64,000 nt of DNA from AC-51 sp963749895 (GCA_963749895.1 CAVVOG010000001.1:744001-808000), one strand, 5' to 3'; shown: positions 1 through 8,399, counted from the stretch's first letter. Numbers and translations are program-made. Notes: generated by a model not told the origin, from the letters alone.

Positions 1-649
1 GGTTCTCGTCGTCCGGGTCGTCGACGACGCGCTCGAGGGCCTCGACGAGTCCGTCGGGGCTCCGGCCGCTCACGCGCAGGCCCTCGCCGAGGCGGTCGAT
101 CCCCTGATGGTGATGCGAGCTGCACGCGAGCGCGGCGGCTTTCGTCGTCGCGGACAGCCGCGTCCGGGGTTCGACTGCGACGTCGTGCACCGTCTGGGTC
201 CCGTCGACGGGAGCGCCGTGCTCGAGCATCCCGGCGATCGCCGGCAGGTGCGGATGCAGGGTCCCTCCGTAGGCGACGTTCATCAGCTGCGCGCCGCGGC
301 AGATGCACAGCGAGGGCACGCCCAGGTCGTCCGCGGCGCGCAGTAGCGCGACCTCGAGCTCGTCGCGGTCGGGCTCGACGCCGTAGGTGTGCTCGTGACG
401 GGGATCGCCGCCGTAGCGGGCGGGATCGACGTCGCCTCCGCCGATCAGCAGGAGCCCGTCGAAGGGCTCGATCAGCTCGCGTGCGTCTCCGGCCTCGCCC
501 GGAGGGACGAGCGCCGTGCGGGCCCCCGAGCGTCGGAGCGCCTCGACGTACCCGGCGGGGACCGCGTATCCGTCGTCGTTCCAACGGCGCACGCGTCCCG
601 CGGCCAGGTGGTACGTGACCACGCCGATCAGCGGGCGGTACTCAGCCAC
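1..649 (-). CDS. Peptidase C26 / gamma-glutamyl-GABA hydrolase-like amidotransferase (3' end cut by window)
   Basis: Class I glutamine-amidotransferase fold of the PuuD type, which hydrolyses gamma-glutamyl amides in polyamine or glutamine catabolism; the substrate here is unknown. Reading leftward from GTG at 649, the protein has the oxyanion segment LLIGGGDVDPARY (about 67-79), the nucleophile motif CICRGAQ with Cys117, and a later SSHHHQG segment that should carry the catalytic His. The frame is still open at base 1, so the C-terminus is missing. The start overlaps the upstream amidotransferase by 8 nt (GTGGCTGA), so the two are translationally coupled. The family assignment is secure; the substrate is not. 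Confidence 0.85.
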   Translation of the reverse strand, partial: MAEYRPLIGVVTYHLAAGRVRRWNDDGYAVPAGYVEALRRSGARTALVPPGEAGDARELIEPFDGLLLIGGGDVDPARYGGDPRHEHTYGVEPDRDELEVALLRAADDLGVPSLCICRGAQLMNVAYGGTLHPHLPAIAGMLEHGAPVDGTQTVHDVAVEPRTRLSATTKAAALACSSHHHQGIDRLGEGLRVSGRSPDGLVEALERVVDDPDDEN

Positions 650-1349
650 GGTCCCGCGCGAGCCGTGTGAACCGGGCGAAGACCTCCCGGCCCTTCGCCT
701 CGTGGACCGATCGGACCTGGTCGGACTCGGCGAGGATCGCCTCCCGGGACTTCCCCCACTCCGCCTCGACGTCGGGCTCCGTCACGAGCCACGACTCCAG
801 CTCGGTCCGGTCGATCTCCAGGTGGAACTGCGTGGCCCAGGTCGTCTCGTTCAGACGGATCGCCTGGTGGGGGACCTGTTCACCGGTGGCGAGAAGCACG
901 GCACCGGCCGGTACCTCGAAGGTGTCCATGTGCCACTGGAAGACCCGGTCGCCCGGCTCGTAGTGGGATACCAAGGGGTCGTCGCCGGCGGCGGAGGTCG
1001 GCGTGATCGGCTCGAACCCGATCTCGCGGACCGGCGCCTTCGTGACCTTGCCCCCGAGCGCCCACGTGAGCGCCTGGGCCCCGAAGCAGATCCCGAGGAA
1101 CGGGATCCGCGCATCGATCGTCGCCCGGATCAGCTCGCCGATCTCACGGATGAACGGCTGCTCGTCGGCATGCTCGACGTTGAACGAGCTGCCGAAGAGC
1201 ACGACGCCGGCGTGCGCGAGCGGCGCAGGTCGAGGTGCGCCGCCGACCGCGTCCCAGACCTCGATCTCGCCGCCCGCGGCTCGGACGGCGGACGGACCGA
1301 CGCCGAACGTCTCGACGGTCTCCGCGCGCACGAACAGCAACGGTCGCAT
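642..1349 (-). CDS. Class I glutamine amidotransferase (GMP-synthase-type glutaminase fold)
   Basis: Stand-alone GATase1 protein of 235 aa, close to the usual length of these free-standing glutaminase-like enzymes. The nucleophile elbow is GICFGAQ (Cys88), and the other two triad residues are in QFHLEID (His176, Glu178). Such proteins resemble the glutaminase domain of GMP synthase, but no synthetase domain is present, so the ammonia acceptor is unknown. It heads a two-gene leftward operon with the C26 peptidase-like gene, which it overlaps by 8 nt. A TACACT -10 element lies 8 nt before the ATG, suggesting a leaderless mRNA. Possible alternatives are a gamma-glutamyl peptidase role or an inactive paralogue, but the triad looks complete. 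Confidence 0.85.
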   Translation of the reverse strand: MRPLLFVRAETVETFGVGPSAVRAAGGEIEVWDAVGGAPRPAPLAHAGVVLFGSSFNVEHADEQPFIREIGELIRATIDARIPFLGICFGAQALTWALGGKVTKAPVREIGFEPITPTSAAGDDPLVSHYEPGDRVFQWHMDTFEVPAGAVLLATGEQVPHQAIRLNETTWATQFHLEIDRTELESWLVTEPDVEAEWGKSREAILAESDQVRSVHEAKGREVFARFTRLARDRG

Positions 1350-1357
1350 GACGACCG

Positions 1358-1363
1358 AGTGTA
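1358..1363 (-). promoter_or_regulatory. -10 element TACACT, likely leaderless promoter
   Basis: TACACT on the minus strand ends 8 nt before the ATG of the amidotransferase at 1349, so the start codon falls at or next to the expected +1. No clear Shine-Dalgarno is present. Confidence 0.5.
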
Positions 1364-1382
1364 GGGCCGGCGACCCCCGGGT

Positions 1383-2345
1383 TCAGCCGCCGGCGCGGCG
1401 CGCGATCTCCGCGGTCAGCTTCGGGACGATGTCGAACAGGTCGCCGACGACGCCGAGGTCGGCCATCTTCAAGATCGGGGCGTCCTCGTCCTTGTTGATC
1501 GCGACGATCACCTTCGCGCCCTTCATCCCGACCACGTGCTGGAGCGCCCCGCTGATCCCGACCCCGATGTAGACGTCGGGTTTCACGGTCTTGCCGGTCT
1601 GCCCGATCTGGTACGCGTACGGAACCCAGCCGGCATCGACCGCGGCTCGGCTGGCGCCGACCGCCGCCCCTCCGATCGCGGCCGACAGTTCGTCGAGAAG
1701 CCCGAACCCCTCGGAGCCGCCGAGGCCTCGACCGCCGGCCAGCACGACCTTCGCCTCCTCGAGCTTGGGGCCGGAGGCCGCCTCCTCGTGGCGTTCGACG
1801 ACCTTCGCGCCCTTCGCTGCGTCGGGGACGTCGGCCGCGACGGGGACGATCTCGGCGGTGCCGCCACTCGGCTCCGCGACGAGGGTGCGCGGGCGCACGA
1901 GCACGAGGCGGGGCTCGGGTCCCTGCAGCGAGACGTCGACGATCTTCGTGCCGCCGAAGATCTCGGTGCGGGCCGTGTCGATCGCGACCACGTCGGTCGC
2001 GTTCGACATCAGCGTGGAGCCGGTACGCGCCTGGACGCGGCCGGCGACGTCGCGGGCGTCGTACGTGCCGGGGAACAGCACGAGCGAGGGGTGATGCTCC
2101 TCGATCAGCGCCGACAGCACGTGGGCCGCAGGCCGACCCGGGTGGTCCGCGAAGATCTGCTCGTCGCTCGCGTACACGCGCGCGGCGCCGTGAGCCCCCA
2201 GGTCGCTCGCGGCGGCCGTGGCCCCGGGTCCGAGCGCGACCGCGGCGACGTCGTCGCCGAGGCTCCGCGCCTTCGTCAGGAGCTCGAGGGCGGAAGGATG
2301 GGGTCCCTCGTCGGAGACCGGTGCGTAGACCCAGATCGTCGTCAC
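1383..2345 (-). CDS. etfA: Electron transfer flavoprotein alpha subunit
   Basis: The alpha subunit of the ETF heterodimer binds FAD and passes electrons from acyl-CoA dehydrogenases to ETF-quinone oxidoreductase. The C-terminal FAD domain (about 200-318) is unmistakable: AGGRGLGGSEGFGLL, then GASRAAVDAGWVP, YQIGQTGKTVKP, IGVGISGALQH and INKDEDAPI, all hallmarks of EtfA. Length 320 aa is typical. It starts with GTG one base after the etfB stop, so the pair is co-translated. The two acyl-CoA dehydrogenases encoded divergently nearby (5022-6194, 7189-8343) are the obvious electron donors. Confidence 0.97.
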   Translation of the reverse strand: MTTIWVYAPVSDEGPHPSALELLTKARSLGDDVAAVALGPGATAAASDLGAHGAARVYASDEQIFADHPGRPAAHVLSALIEEHHPSLVLFPGTYDARDVAGRVQARTGSTLMSNATDVVAIDTARTEIFGGTKIVDVSLQGPEPRLVLVRPRTLVAEPSGGTAEIVPVAADVPDAAKGAKVVERHEEAASGPKLEEAKVVLAGGRGLGGSEGFGLLDELSAAIGGAAVGASRAAVDAGWVPYAYQIGQTGKTVKPDVYIGVGISGALQHVVGMKGAKVIVAINKDEDAPILKMADLGVVGDLFDIVPKLTAEIARRAGG

Positions 2346-2346
2346 G

Positions 2347-3114
2347 TCAGATCACCCCCGCCTCGCTCAGGAGATCGGCGATCCGCGCGATCGCCGCGTC
2401 GTCGGCCGGGACGACCTCGCCGCCTGCCTTCGCCGGGGCGTCGGTGACGGTCGCGACCGACTGGGACGCCACCACCGCGGCGGCGTCCAGCCCCAGGTCG
2501 GCGACCGTGAGCCGCTCGACCGGCTTCTGCTTCGCTTGCATGATCCCCTTCAGGCTGGGGTAGCGAGGCTCGGTGGCCCCCGCCGTGACGGTCACCACCG
2601 CGGGCAGCGGGCACTCCACGACGTCATAGCCGGTCTCGGTCTGGCGCTCCACGCGGATGTGGCCGTCGGACGGCTCGAGCTTGCGGACCGCCGAGACGCT
2701 GGGTGCGTCGAGCAGTTCTGCGACCGTGATCGGGACCGTCCCCGTGTAGCCGTCGGTCGATTCCCCGCCGGCGATCACGAGGTCCCACGGCGCACGCGCC
2801 GTGGCCGCAGCGAGCACCCTGGCGGTGGCGAGGGCGTCGGCGCCGCGCAACGACGGGTCGCTCACATGGACGGCCTTGTGGGCGCCCATCGCGAGCGCGC
2901 GCTGGACCGCCGTCGCGGCGTCGTCGGGCCCCATCGTGACGACGGTGACGTCGCCACCGCCGGCCTCCACCAGCTGGAGGGCGAGCTCGAGACCGTACTC
3001 GTCGCCGGGGTCGAGGGCGCCGTCGCCGCCGGTCCGGACGATCAGGTTGTCCGGGCCGAGCTCGGGCGTGCCCTGCGGGTTCGGAACGCATTTCGCGAAG
3101 ACCGTGATGTTCAT
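2347..3114 (-). CDS. etfB: Electron transfer flavoprotein beta subunit
   Basis: Beta subunit of ETF, the AMP-binding partner of EtfA. The protein (255 aa) opens with MNITVFAKCVPNP, has the DEYGLELALQLVE segment, the GESTDGYTGTVP nucleotide-binding loop, and the recognition-loop region near YPSLKGIMQAKQKP (about 195-208) that contacts dehydrogenase partners. It is first in the leftward etfBA operon; etfA begins one base after its stop. A TAAGGT -10 lies 6 nt before the ATG with a CTGACA -35 at 19 nt spacing, implying a leaderless transcript. Divergent to the CoA-transferase/acyl-CoA dehydrogenase operon. Confidence 0.97.
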   Translation of the reverse strand: MNITVFAKCVPNPQGTPELGPDNLIVRTGGDGALDPGDEYGLELALQLVEAGGGDVTVVTMGPDDAATAVQRALAMGAHKAVHVSDPSLRGADALATARVLAAATARAPWDLVIAGGESTDGYTGTVPITVAELLDAPSVSAVRKLEPSDGHIRVERQTETGYDVVECPLPAVVTVTAGATEPRYPSLKGIMQAKQKPVERLTVADLGLDAAAVVASQSVATVTDAPAKAGGEVVPADDAAIARIADLLSEAGVI

Positions 3115-3120
3115 GGGCGC

Positions 3121-3151
3121 ACCTTATCGAGGGGAGCGGTCATCCTGTCAG
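3121..3151 (-). promoter_or_regulatory. etfBA promoter (CTGACA-N19-TAAGGT)
   Basis: Minus-strand hexamers CTGACA (3151-3146) and TAAGGT (3126-3121) are separated by 19 nt, and the etfB ATG follows 6 nt after the -10 element. It faces the CoA-transferase promoter in a 103-nt divergent gap. Confidence 0.5.
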
Positions 3152-3200
3152 CCTCCTTCCGTGGTCCCCGATGACCGGAGGTGCGGGGATGGGGGATATC

Positions 3201-3209
3201 GTATACAGT
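3201..3209 (+). promoter_or_regulatory. GTATAC operator overlapping a TACAGT -10
   Basis: GTATAC (3201-3206) fits the GTM-KAC core described for FadR/FCD-class GntR regulators, and a regulator of exactly that class is encoded second in the downstream operon. TACAGT (3204-3209) is a fitting -10 that shares bases with it and ends 8 nt before the GTG at 3218. A bound regulator would occlude this promoter, which suggests autoregulation; because the gap is short it may also affect etfBA. The operator is an inference from one site. Confidence 0.45.
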
Positions 3210-3217
3210 CTCCACCT

Positions 3218-4366
3218 GTGATGCCCATCCGCCCGGGAGCGCTCGACGGGGTCCGGATCGCCGACTTCTCCCGTGTGCTCGCCGGGCCCCTCGCCACGAT
3301 GATCCTGGCCGACCTCGGCGCGGAGGTCGTGAAGATCGAACGCCCGGGCGCCGGCGACGACACCCGGGCATGGGGTCCGCCGTGGGCTCCCGACGGCGAG
3401 GCGAGCTACTACCTCGGGGTGAACCGGAACAAGCGGAGCGTCGCCCTCGATCTGCGCGACCCTGACGACCTCGCGGTGGCGCGATCGCTCGCCCTTGGAG
3501 CCGACGTCGTGATCGAGAACTTCCGTCCCGGGGTGATGGCCCGCTACGGGCTCGACGAGGCTACGCTCCGCACGGAGCATCCTGGGCTCGTCTACTGCCG
3601 GATCGCGGGGCTCGGCAAGGGTGACGTCGCCGGCTACGACTTCCTGGCGCAGGCGGTCGGCGGGCTGATGTCGATCACCGGTGACGACGCCGGCGGGCCG
3701 TTGAAGGTGGGCGTCGCGCTGGTCGACGTGATGGCCGGTCTGCACGCGACGATCGGGATCCTCGCGGCGCTCCGGCACCGGGACCGGACCGGCGACGGAC
3801 AGCTCGTCGAGGTCGATCTGCTGTCCACCACGCTGTTCGCGCTGGCGAACCAGGCCAGCGGCTACCTGACCGCCGGGGTCGTCCCGAGACGTCTGGGGAA
3901 CCGCCACCCGAGCATCGCGCCGTACGAGACCCTGCAGGCGGCCGACGGTCCGCTCGTCGTCGCGGTCGGCAACGACGGGCAGTTCCGGATCCTCTGCGAA
4001 CGGTTGGAGGTGCCGGCGCTCGCCGACGACGAACGCTTCTCCACGAACGCTGCGCGGGTCGCGAACCGCGACGCGCTCGCCGCCGCCCTCGAGTCACGCC
4101 TCGCGAACCGGTCCGCCGCATCGTGGGTCGAGGCCCTCACCGAGGTCGGGATCCCCTGCGGCCTGGTCGCCGACGTCGCCCAGGCGTTCGCCTACGCGCG
4201 TGGGGTCGGGCTGGACCCGGTCGCCGAGGTCGTCCGCGACGACGGGACGGCGGTGGCCACGGTCGCGAACCCGATCGGGTTGTCGGCGACCCCGGTCACC
4301 TACCGGCACGCTCCCCCGCATCTGGGGGAGCACACCGACGACGTCCGCGCGGAGGTCGACCGATGA
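3218..4366 (+). CDS. Family III CoA-transferase (CaiB/BaiF type)
   Basis: Transfers CoA between carboxylic acids via an aspartyl-CoA anhydride. The N-terminus GALDGVRIADFSRVLAGP and EVVKIERPGAGDDTR are family signatures, and Asp170 in VALVDVMAGLHA aligns with the catalytic Asp169 of formyl-CoA transferase. Length 382 aa is normal. The start is GTG 3218 (8 nt after the -10) or ATG 3221 directly after it. It leads an operon with an FCD-GntR regulator, a glutaryl-CoA-dehydrogenase-like enzyme, an F420-type oxidoreductase and another acyl-CoA dehydrogenase. Human SUGCT, of the same family, activates glutarate, so glutarate activation is a reasonable guess; other dicarboxylates are possible. Confidence 0.93.
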   Translation: MMPIRPGALDGVRIADFSRVLAGPLATMILADLGAEVVKIERPGAGDDTRAWGPPWAPDGEASYYLGVNRNKRSVALDLRDPDDLAVARSLALGADVVIENFRPGVMARYGLDEATLRTEHPGLVYCRIAGLGKGDVAGYDFLAQAVGGLMSITGDDAGGPLKVGVALVDVMAGLHATIGILAALRHRDRTGDGQLVEVDLLSTTLFALANQASGYLTAGVVPRRLGNRHPSIAPYETLQAADGPLVVAVGNDGQFRILCERLEVPALADDERFSTNAARVANRDALAAALESRLANRSAASWVEALTEVGIPCGLVADVAQAFAYARGVGLDPVAEVVRDDGTAVATVANPIGLSATPVTYRHAPPHLGEHTDDVRAEVDR

Positions 4367-5025
4367 CGACGACGGCCGCACCCGGGCGCCCGCTCACGAC
4401 CCAGGAGCACGTCCTGGCCGAGCTGCGTCGTCGGATCTTGACCGGTGAGGTCCGGCCGGGCGAGGCGATCCGCGCCGAGCAGATCGCCGCCGAGTTGGAC
4501 GTCTCGCGGGTGCCCGTCCGCGAAGCGCTGAAGATCCTGGAAGGCGAGGGCCAGGTCGCCTACCGGCCTCACCACGGTCACACGCTGGCCGAACTCGACC
4601 TCGGCGACCTGCGCGAGATCTACCGGATCCGCCGTCTCCTGGAGGACGAGGCCGCGCGAGCAGCGCTCCCGCGGCTCACGGACGAGGACCTCGCCGCGAT
4701 GCGCGACGTGAACACGGTCATGGAGGGTCTGGGTGACGACGTCGCGGCGATGGCCGTCGCGAACCGCCGCTTCCACATGACCCTGCTCGAGGCGTCCGGC
4801 ATGCCGCACCTGCTGCATCACGTGCGGCTGCTGTGGAACGCATCCGACCACTACCGCTCCGTGTACTACCTGGACGACGCCCACCGCCGGGAGGTCCACG
4901 CGGACCACCGGCGCATCGTGGAGGCCTGCGTGGCCCGCGACGAGACGGCCCTGATCGCCGCGCTCGACGACCATCGGGACCACGCGATCGAGGGGCTCCG
5001 CTCGACCCTGGAGGAGGCACCGTGA
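4363..5025 (+). CDS. GntR-family transcriptional regulator with FCD domain
   Basis: A 220-aa repressor-type regulator. The N-terminal winged helix (about 12-78) has the GntR signature: LRRRILTGEVRPGEAI then LDVSRVPVREALKILEGEG. The C-terminal all-helical FCD domain carries spaced metal/ligand residues in NRRFHMTLLEAS, HADHRRIVEA and DDHRDHAIEG. ATG 4363 overlaps the CoA-transferase stop (ATGA), and its own stop overlaps the next gene (GTGA), so it is embedded in the catabolic operon it probably controls. The candidate operator is GTATAC at 3201. Its ligand is probably the pathway acid or its CoA ester, by analogy to CsiR/GcdR-type glutarate regulators; this is inference. Confidence 0.93.
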   Translation: MTTTAAPGRPLTTQEHVLAELRRRILTGEVRPGEAIRAEQIAAELDVSRVPVREALKILEGEGQVAYRPHHGHTLAELDLGDLREIYRIRRLLEDEAARAALPRLTDEDLAAMRDVNTVMEGLGDDVAAMAVANRRFHMTLLEASGMPHLLHHVRLLWNASDHYRSVYYLDDAHRREVHADHRRIVEACVARDETALIAALDDHRDHAIEGLRSTLEEAP

Positions 5026-6194
5026 CCGACCGACCCCGTCTGGATCCGCTCGACCTGATCGACGTCGACGCGCTGCTCACGAGCGAGGAGCGCCAGATCC
5101 GCGACCTGGCCCGCCAGTGGGTCCGCGAACGCGTGCTCCCCGAGGTCGACGACTGGTTCGAGCGAGGCGAGATCCCCGCCCGTGAGCTGGCCAAGGAACT
5201 CGGTGAGCTCGGGTTCTTCGGGATGCAGCTGCCCGGCGAGGGCTACCTCGGGGGCGTCGCCTACGGCCTCGTCGAGCTCGAGCTCGAGGCCGGCGACAGC
5301 GGGTTGCGTTCGTTCGTGTCGGTGCAGAGCGCGCTCACGATGTTCGCGATCCACACCTACGGGACGGACGAGCAGCGCGCGGAGTGGTTGCCTCGCCTGT
5401 CCTCGGGCGAGGCGATCGGGTGTTTCGGCCTGACCGAGCCCGACAGCGGGAGCGACCCGGGGTCGATGCGCACCTCCGCCCGTCGCGACGGCGAGGACTG
5501 GATCTTGAACGGCACGAAGTTCTGGATCACGAACGGCAGCGTGAGCGACGTCGCCGTCGTGTGGGCCCAGACCGACGAGGGGATCCGCGGGTTCGTGGTC
5601 CCCTGCGACGCCCCCGGGTTCAGCGCGCCGGACATCCACAAGAAGCTGTCCCTGCGCGCGAGCGTCACGTCCGAGCTGGTCATGGACGACGTCCGGCTCC
5701 CGGCCGGAGCGGTCCTGCCCGGGGTCGTCGGGCTCAAGGGGCCGTTGTCGTGTCTCAACGAGGCTCGCTACGGGATCGTCTGGGGCGTGATGGGCGCCGC
5801 CCGCGCGTGCTTCGAGTCGGCGGTCGACTACGCGAAGGAGCGGGTGCAGTTCGGCAAGCCGATCGCCGCGTTCCAGCTGACCCAGAAGAAGCTCGCCGAC
5901 ATGGCGCTCGAGCTGAACAAGGGCACGCTGCTCGCCTATCACCTGGGCCGGATGAAGGAAGCGGGCACCCTGCGGTTCCAGCAGGTGAGCGTGGGCAAGC
6001 TGAACAACACGCGCGAGGCCCTGAAGATCGCGCGGACGGCCCGCGGGATCCACGGCGCGAACGGGATCACGCTGGAGTATCCGATCATGCGCCACATGAC
6101 GAACCTCGAGTCGGTGATCACCTACGAGGGGACCGAGGAGGTCCACACCTTGGTGATCGGCGAGGCCCTCACCGGCCACCGCGCCTACGCGTGA
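5022..6194 (+). CDS. gcdH: Glutaryl-CoA dehydrogenase-like acyl-CoA dehydrogenase
   Basis: FAD enzyme of 390 aa that would oxidise and decarboxylate glutaryl-CoA to crotonyl-CoA, giving electrons to ETF. Support beyond the general fold: SGLRSFVSVQSALTM places Arg96 where human GCDH has the substrate-carboxylate-binding Arg94, and the catalytic Glu369 lies in TYEGTEEVH. The FAD/acyl-binding loops GCFGLTEPDSGSDP and FWITNGSVSD and the segment ERVQFGKPIAAFQLTQKKLADM are all GCDH-like. GTG start overlaps the regulator stop (GTGA). A family III CoA-transferase two genes upstream supports a glutarate role. A non-decarboxylating relative cannot be excluded from sequence alone. Confidence 0.88.
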   Translation: MTDRPRLDPLDLIDVDALLTSEERQIRDLARQWVRERVLPEVDDWFERGEIPARELAKELGELGFFGMQLPGEGYLGGVAYGLVELELEAGDSGLRSFVSVQSALTMFAIHTYGTDEQRAEWLPRLSSGEAIGCFGLTEPDSGSDPGSMRTSARRDGEDWILNGTKFWITNGSVSDVAVVWAQTDEGIRGFVVPCDAPGFSAPDIHKKLSLRASVTSELVMDDVRLPAGAVLPGVVGLKGPLSCLNEARYGIVWGVMGAARACFESAVDYAKERVQFGKPIAAFQLTQKKLADMALELNKGTLLAYHLGRMKEAGTLRFQQVSVGKLNNTREALKIARTARGIHGANGITLEYPIMRHMTNLESVITYEGTEEVHTLVIGEALTGHRAYA

Positions 6195-7192
6195 CGATGC
6201 GGGTCGGGGTCCACGTCGGGCACTGGGAGGGCCGTCCCCACGACGTCGTCGCGCTCGCGCGGGAGGCCGAGTCGTGTGGCCTCGATTCCGTGTGGGTCTC
6301 GGAGACGTGGGGCTCCGACGCGGTGGCCCTGGCCGCCGCGATCGCGGCCGAGACCGAGCGGATCGGCGTCGGGACCGCCGTGCTCCAGATGCCGGCGCGC
6401 ACGCCCGCGACGACGGCGATGGCCGCGCTCACCCTCGACCACCTCAGCGGCGGTCGCCTCCGTCTCGGGCTGGGGGTGAGCGGTCCGCAGGTCGTCGAGG
6501 GGTGGCACGGCGTCCCGTACGGACGACCGCTCGAACGGACCCGGGCCTACGTCGAGATCGTCCGGACCGCGCTCCGGCGGGAGGGTCCGCTCACGCACGA
6601 GGGCGAGGTGTACCCGTTGCCCCTCCCCGGAAGCCTCGGGAAGCCCCTGAAGACGAACGTCCGACCGCTGCGCCCCGACGTCCCGATCTACCTGGCCGCG
6701 ATGGGACCGAGGAACGTCGCCCTGGCGGTCGAGATCGCCGACGGCTGGATCCCGCTGTTCTTCTCGCCCGAGCACATCGGTGCGCTCGCGCTGCCCGCGC
6801 TGCCGGCGGGCTTCGACGTCGCGCCGATGGTGCAGACCGCGATCGGCGACGACGTGGCCGCGATGCGCGACGAGGTCCGACCGCAGATCGCCCTGTACGT
6901 GGGTGCGTTCGGGTCGCGCGACCGCAACTTCTACAAGGACCTCGTGGCGCGGTTCGGGTTCGAGGCCGAGGCGCAGGAGATCCAGGACGCGGCGCTGGAC
7001 GGGCGCATGACCGATGCAGTGGCGGCGGTCCCGGACGCGCTGATCGACGCCGTCGCGCTGGTCGGCCCCGTCGAGCGCGTCCGGGACCGCCTGGCCGCCT
7101 ACGCCGAGGCGGGGGCGACCACCCTGCTCGCGATGACGAAGGACGCGGCGACGATCCGCTCGCTCGCCCAGGCCGCGGAAGGAGCCGCATGA
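6191..7192 (+). CDS. LLM-class F420-dependent oxidoreductase
   Basis: Luciferase-like TIM-barrel monooxygenase/reductase of 333 aa. Family features are the N-terminal strand MRVGVHVGHWEG, ESCGLDSVWVSE, the long GVGTAVLQMPARTPATTAM segment, LSGGRLRLGLGVSGPQVVEGWHG and PIYLAAMGPRNVALA. Proteins with this pattern usually use deazaflavin F420 rather than FMN, which suits an actinobacterial host. GTG 6191 gives a GTGA overlap with the dehydrogenase stop; ATG 6197 is the alternative. Its reaction is unknown. Coupling on both sides (next gene ATGA) indicates a reductive or oxidative step on a CoA-ester intermediate of this operon, but that is inference. Confidence 0.88.
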   Translation: MTMRVGVHVGHWEGRPHDVVALAREAESCGLDSVWVSETWGSDAVALAAAIAAETERIGVGTAVLQMPARTPATTAMAALTLDHLSGGRLRLGLGVSGPQVVEGWHGVPYGRPLERTRAYVEIVRTALRREGPLTHEGEVYPLPLPGSLGKPLKTNVRPLRPDVPIYLAAMGPRNVALAVEIADGWIPLFFSPEHIGALALPALPAGFDVAPMVQTAIGDDVAAMRDEVRPQIALYVGAFGSRDRNFYKDLVARFGFEAEAQEIQDAALDGRMTDAVAAVPDALIDAVALVGPVERVRDRLAAYAEAGATTLLAMTKDAATIRSLAQAAEGAA

Positions 7193-8343
7193 CCACGACC
7201 GATCCGCAGGTGGAGCGCGAGCTCGTCGCGCTCGCCCACGAGTTCGCCGCGAACGAGATCCGTCCCGTGGCGCCGCACCACGACGAGACCGAGGAGTACC
7301 CGATCGACGTGATCCGCGCGGCGGCCAAGGTCGGCCTCACAGCCTACGACCTGCCCGAGGCGTACGGGGGCGGCGGCGTGGAGTCGATCCGGACGCAGTG
7401 CCTGATCGGGGAGGAGCTCGCGTGGGGCGACGCACCGATCGGGTCCCTGGTCGCGAGCGCCTCGTTCTTCGCCGGCCCGATCCTCGAGATGGGGACCGAG
7501 GAGCAGCGGCAGCGGTGGATCCCACCGCTGTGCTCCGAGGACCCGATGATGAGCGCCCTCGCGATCACCGAGCCGGGGGCGGGGTCCGACGCGGCCGCGA
7601 TCACCACGACGGCGGTCCGCGACGGCGAGGACTACGTCCTGAACGGATCGAAGACGTGGGTGAGCGGCGCCCCGAACGCCGATCTCTATCTCGTCTACGC
7701 GACCGTCGCCCCGGGGACGCGCTCGAAGGGCATCACGTCGTTCCTGGTGGAGAAGGGTGACCCGGGCTTCACGGTCGGCCGGAAGCTCCCGAAGCTCGGC
7801 TCGCGCGCCTACCCGACGGCGGAGCTGTTCTTCGAGGACTGCCGTCTCCCTGTCGATCGCCGGATCGGCGACGAGGGACAGGGCTTCTACGGGGTGATGC
7901 GCTGGTTCGAGCAGACCCGCGTGACGCTGGCGTCGAACTCGATCGGGATCGGCCGCGCGGCGCTCGAGGTGGCCGTGGCGTACGCGCAGGAACGCGAGGC
8001 GTTCGGGAAGAAGATCCACGAGTTCCAGGCGGTCTCGTTCCGGCTGGTCGACGCGAAGATGAAGCTCGACCAGGCGCGGCTGATGACCCTGCACGCCGCT
8101 GACCTGGCCGATCGCGGCGAGCCGTTCGGGACCGAGGCCTCGATGGCGAAGCTCGCGGCGAGCGAGGCCGCGTGGTTCGCGACGAACGCGGCGGTGATGA
8201 CGCTCGGCTCGTACGGGTACTCGCGGGAGTATCCGGTCGAGAAGTGGTTGCGCGACGCGAAGCTCGAGGAGATCTACGAGGGCACGAGCGACATCCAGCG
8301 TCTGATCGTCGCCCGTTCGATGTTCCCGCACCCGACTCGGTAG
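7189..8343 (+). CDS. Acyl-CoA dehydrogenase
   Basis: FAD-dependent acyl-CoA dehydrogenase of 384 aa, last gene of the coupled operon. Motifs: ALAITEPGAGSDAAAI (flavin/substrate loop), TWVSGAPNADLYLVYATV, ERE-AFGKKIHEFQAVSFRLVDAKMKL split over helices G and H, and catalytic Glu364 in IYEGTSDIQRL at the short-chain-type C-terminal position. It differs from the GCDH-like gene by lacking the Arg found in SGLRS. The likely electron acceptor is the ETF encoded divergently. Chain-length specificity cannot be read here. No terminator hairpin is evident in the 56 nt that follow. Confidence 0.93.
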   Translation: MTTTDPQVERELVALAHEFAANEIRPVAPHHDETEEYPIDVIRAAAKVGLTAYDLPEAYGGGGVESIRTQCLIGEELAWGDAPIGSLVASASFFAGPILEMGTEEQRQRWIPPLCSEDPMMSALAITEPGAGSDAAAITTTAVRDGEDYVLNGSKTWVSGAPNADLYLVYATVAPGTRSKGITSFLVEKGDPGFTVGRKLPKLGSRAYPTAELFFEDCRLPVDRRIGDEGQGFYGVMRWFEQTRVTLASNSIGIGRAALEVAVAYAQEREAFGKKIHEFQAVSFRLVDAKMKLDQARLMTLHAADLADRGEPFGTEASMAKLAASEAAWFATNAAVMTLGSYGYSREYPVEKWLRDAKLEEIYEGTSDIQRLIVARSMFPHPTR

Positions 8344-8358
8344 CAACCCGGGTGTGCC

Positions 8359-8364
8359 TATCAT
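8359..8364 (+). promoter_or_regulatory. -10 element TATCAT
   Basis: TATCAT lies 35 nt before the GTG at 8400, leaving a short leader that contains the Shine-Dalgarno GGAAGGGA at about 8386-8393. Unlike most heads in this window, this one looks leadered. No convincing -35 was seen. Confidence 0.35.
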
Positions 8365-8399
8365 GAATCACGCGTCATCTCTCTAGGAAGGGAGTCCAC

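Noticed and set aside
8362..8380. ATGA-N8-TCAT palindrome upstream of the cupredoxin-like gene
   Set aside because: Short half-sites with a wide gap; no regulator nearby and no second copy seen.
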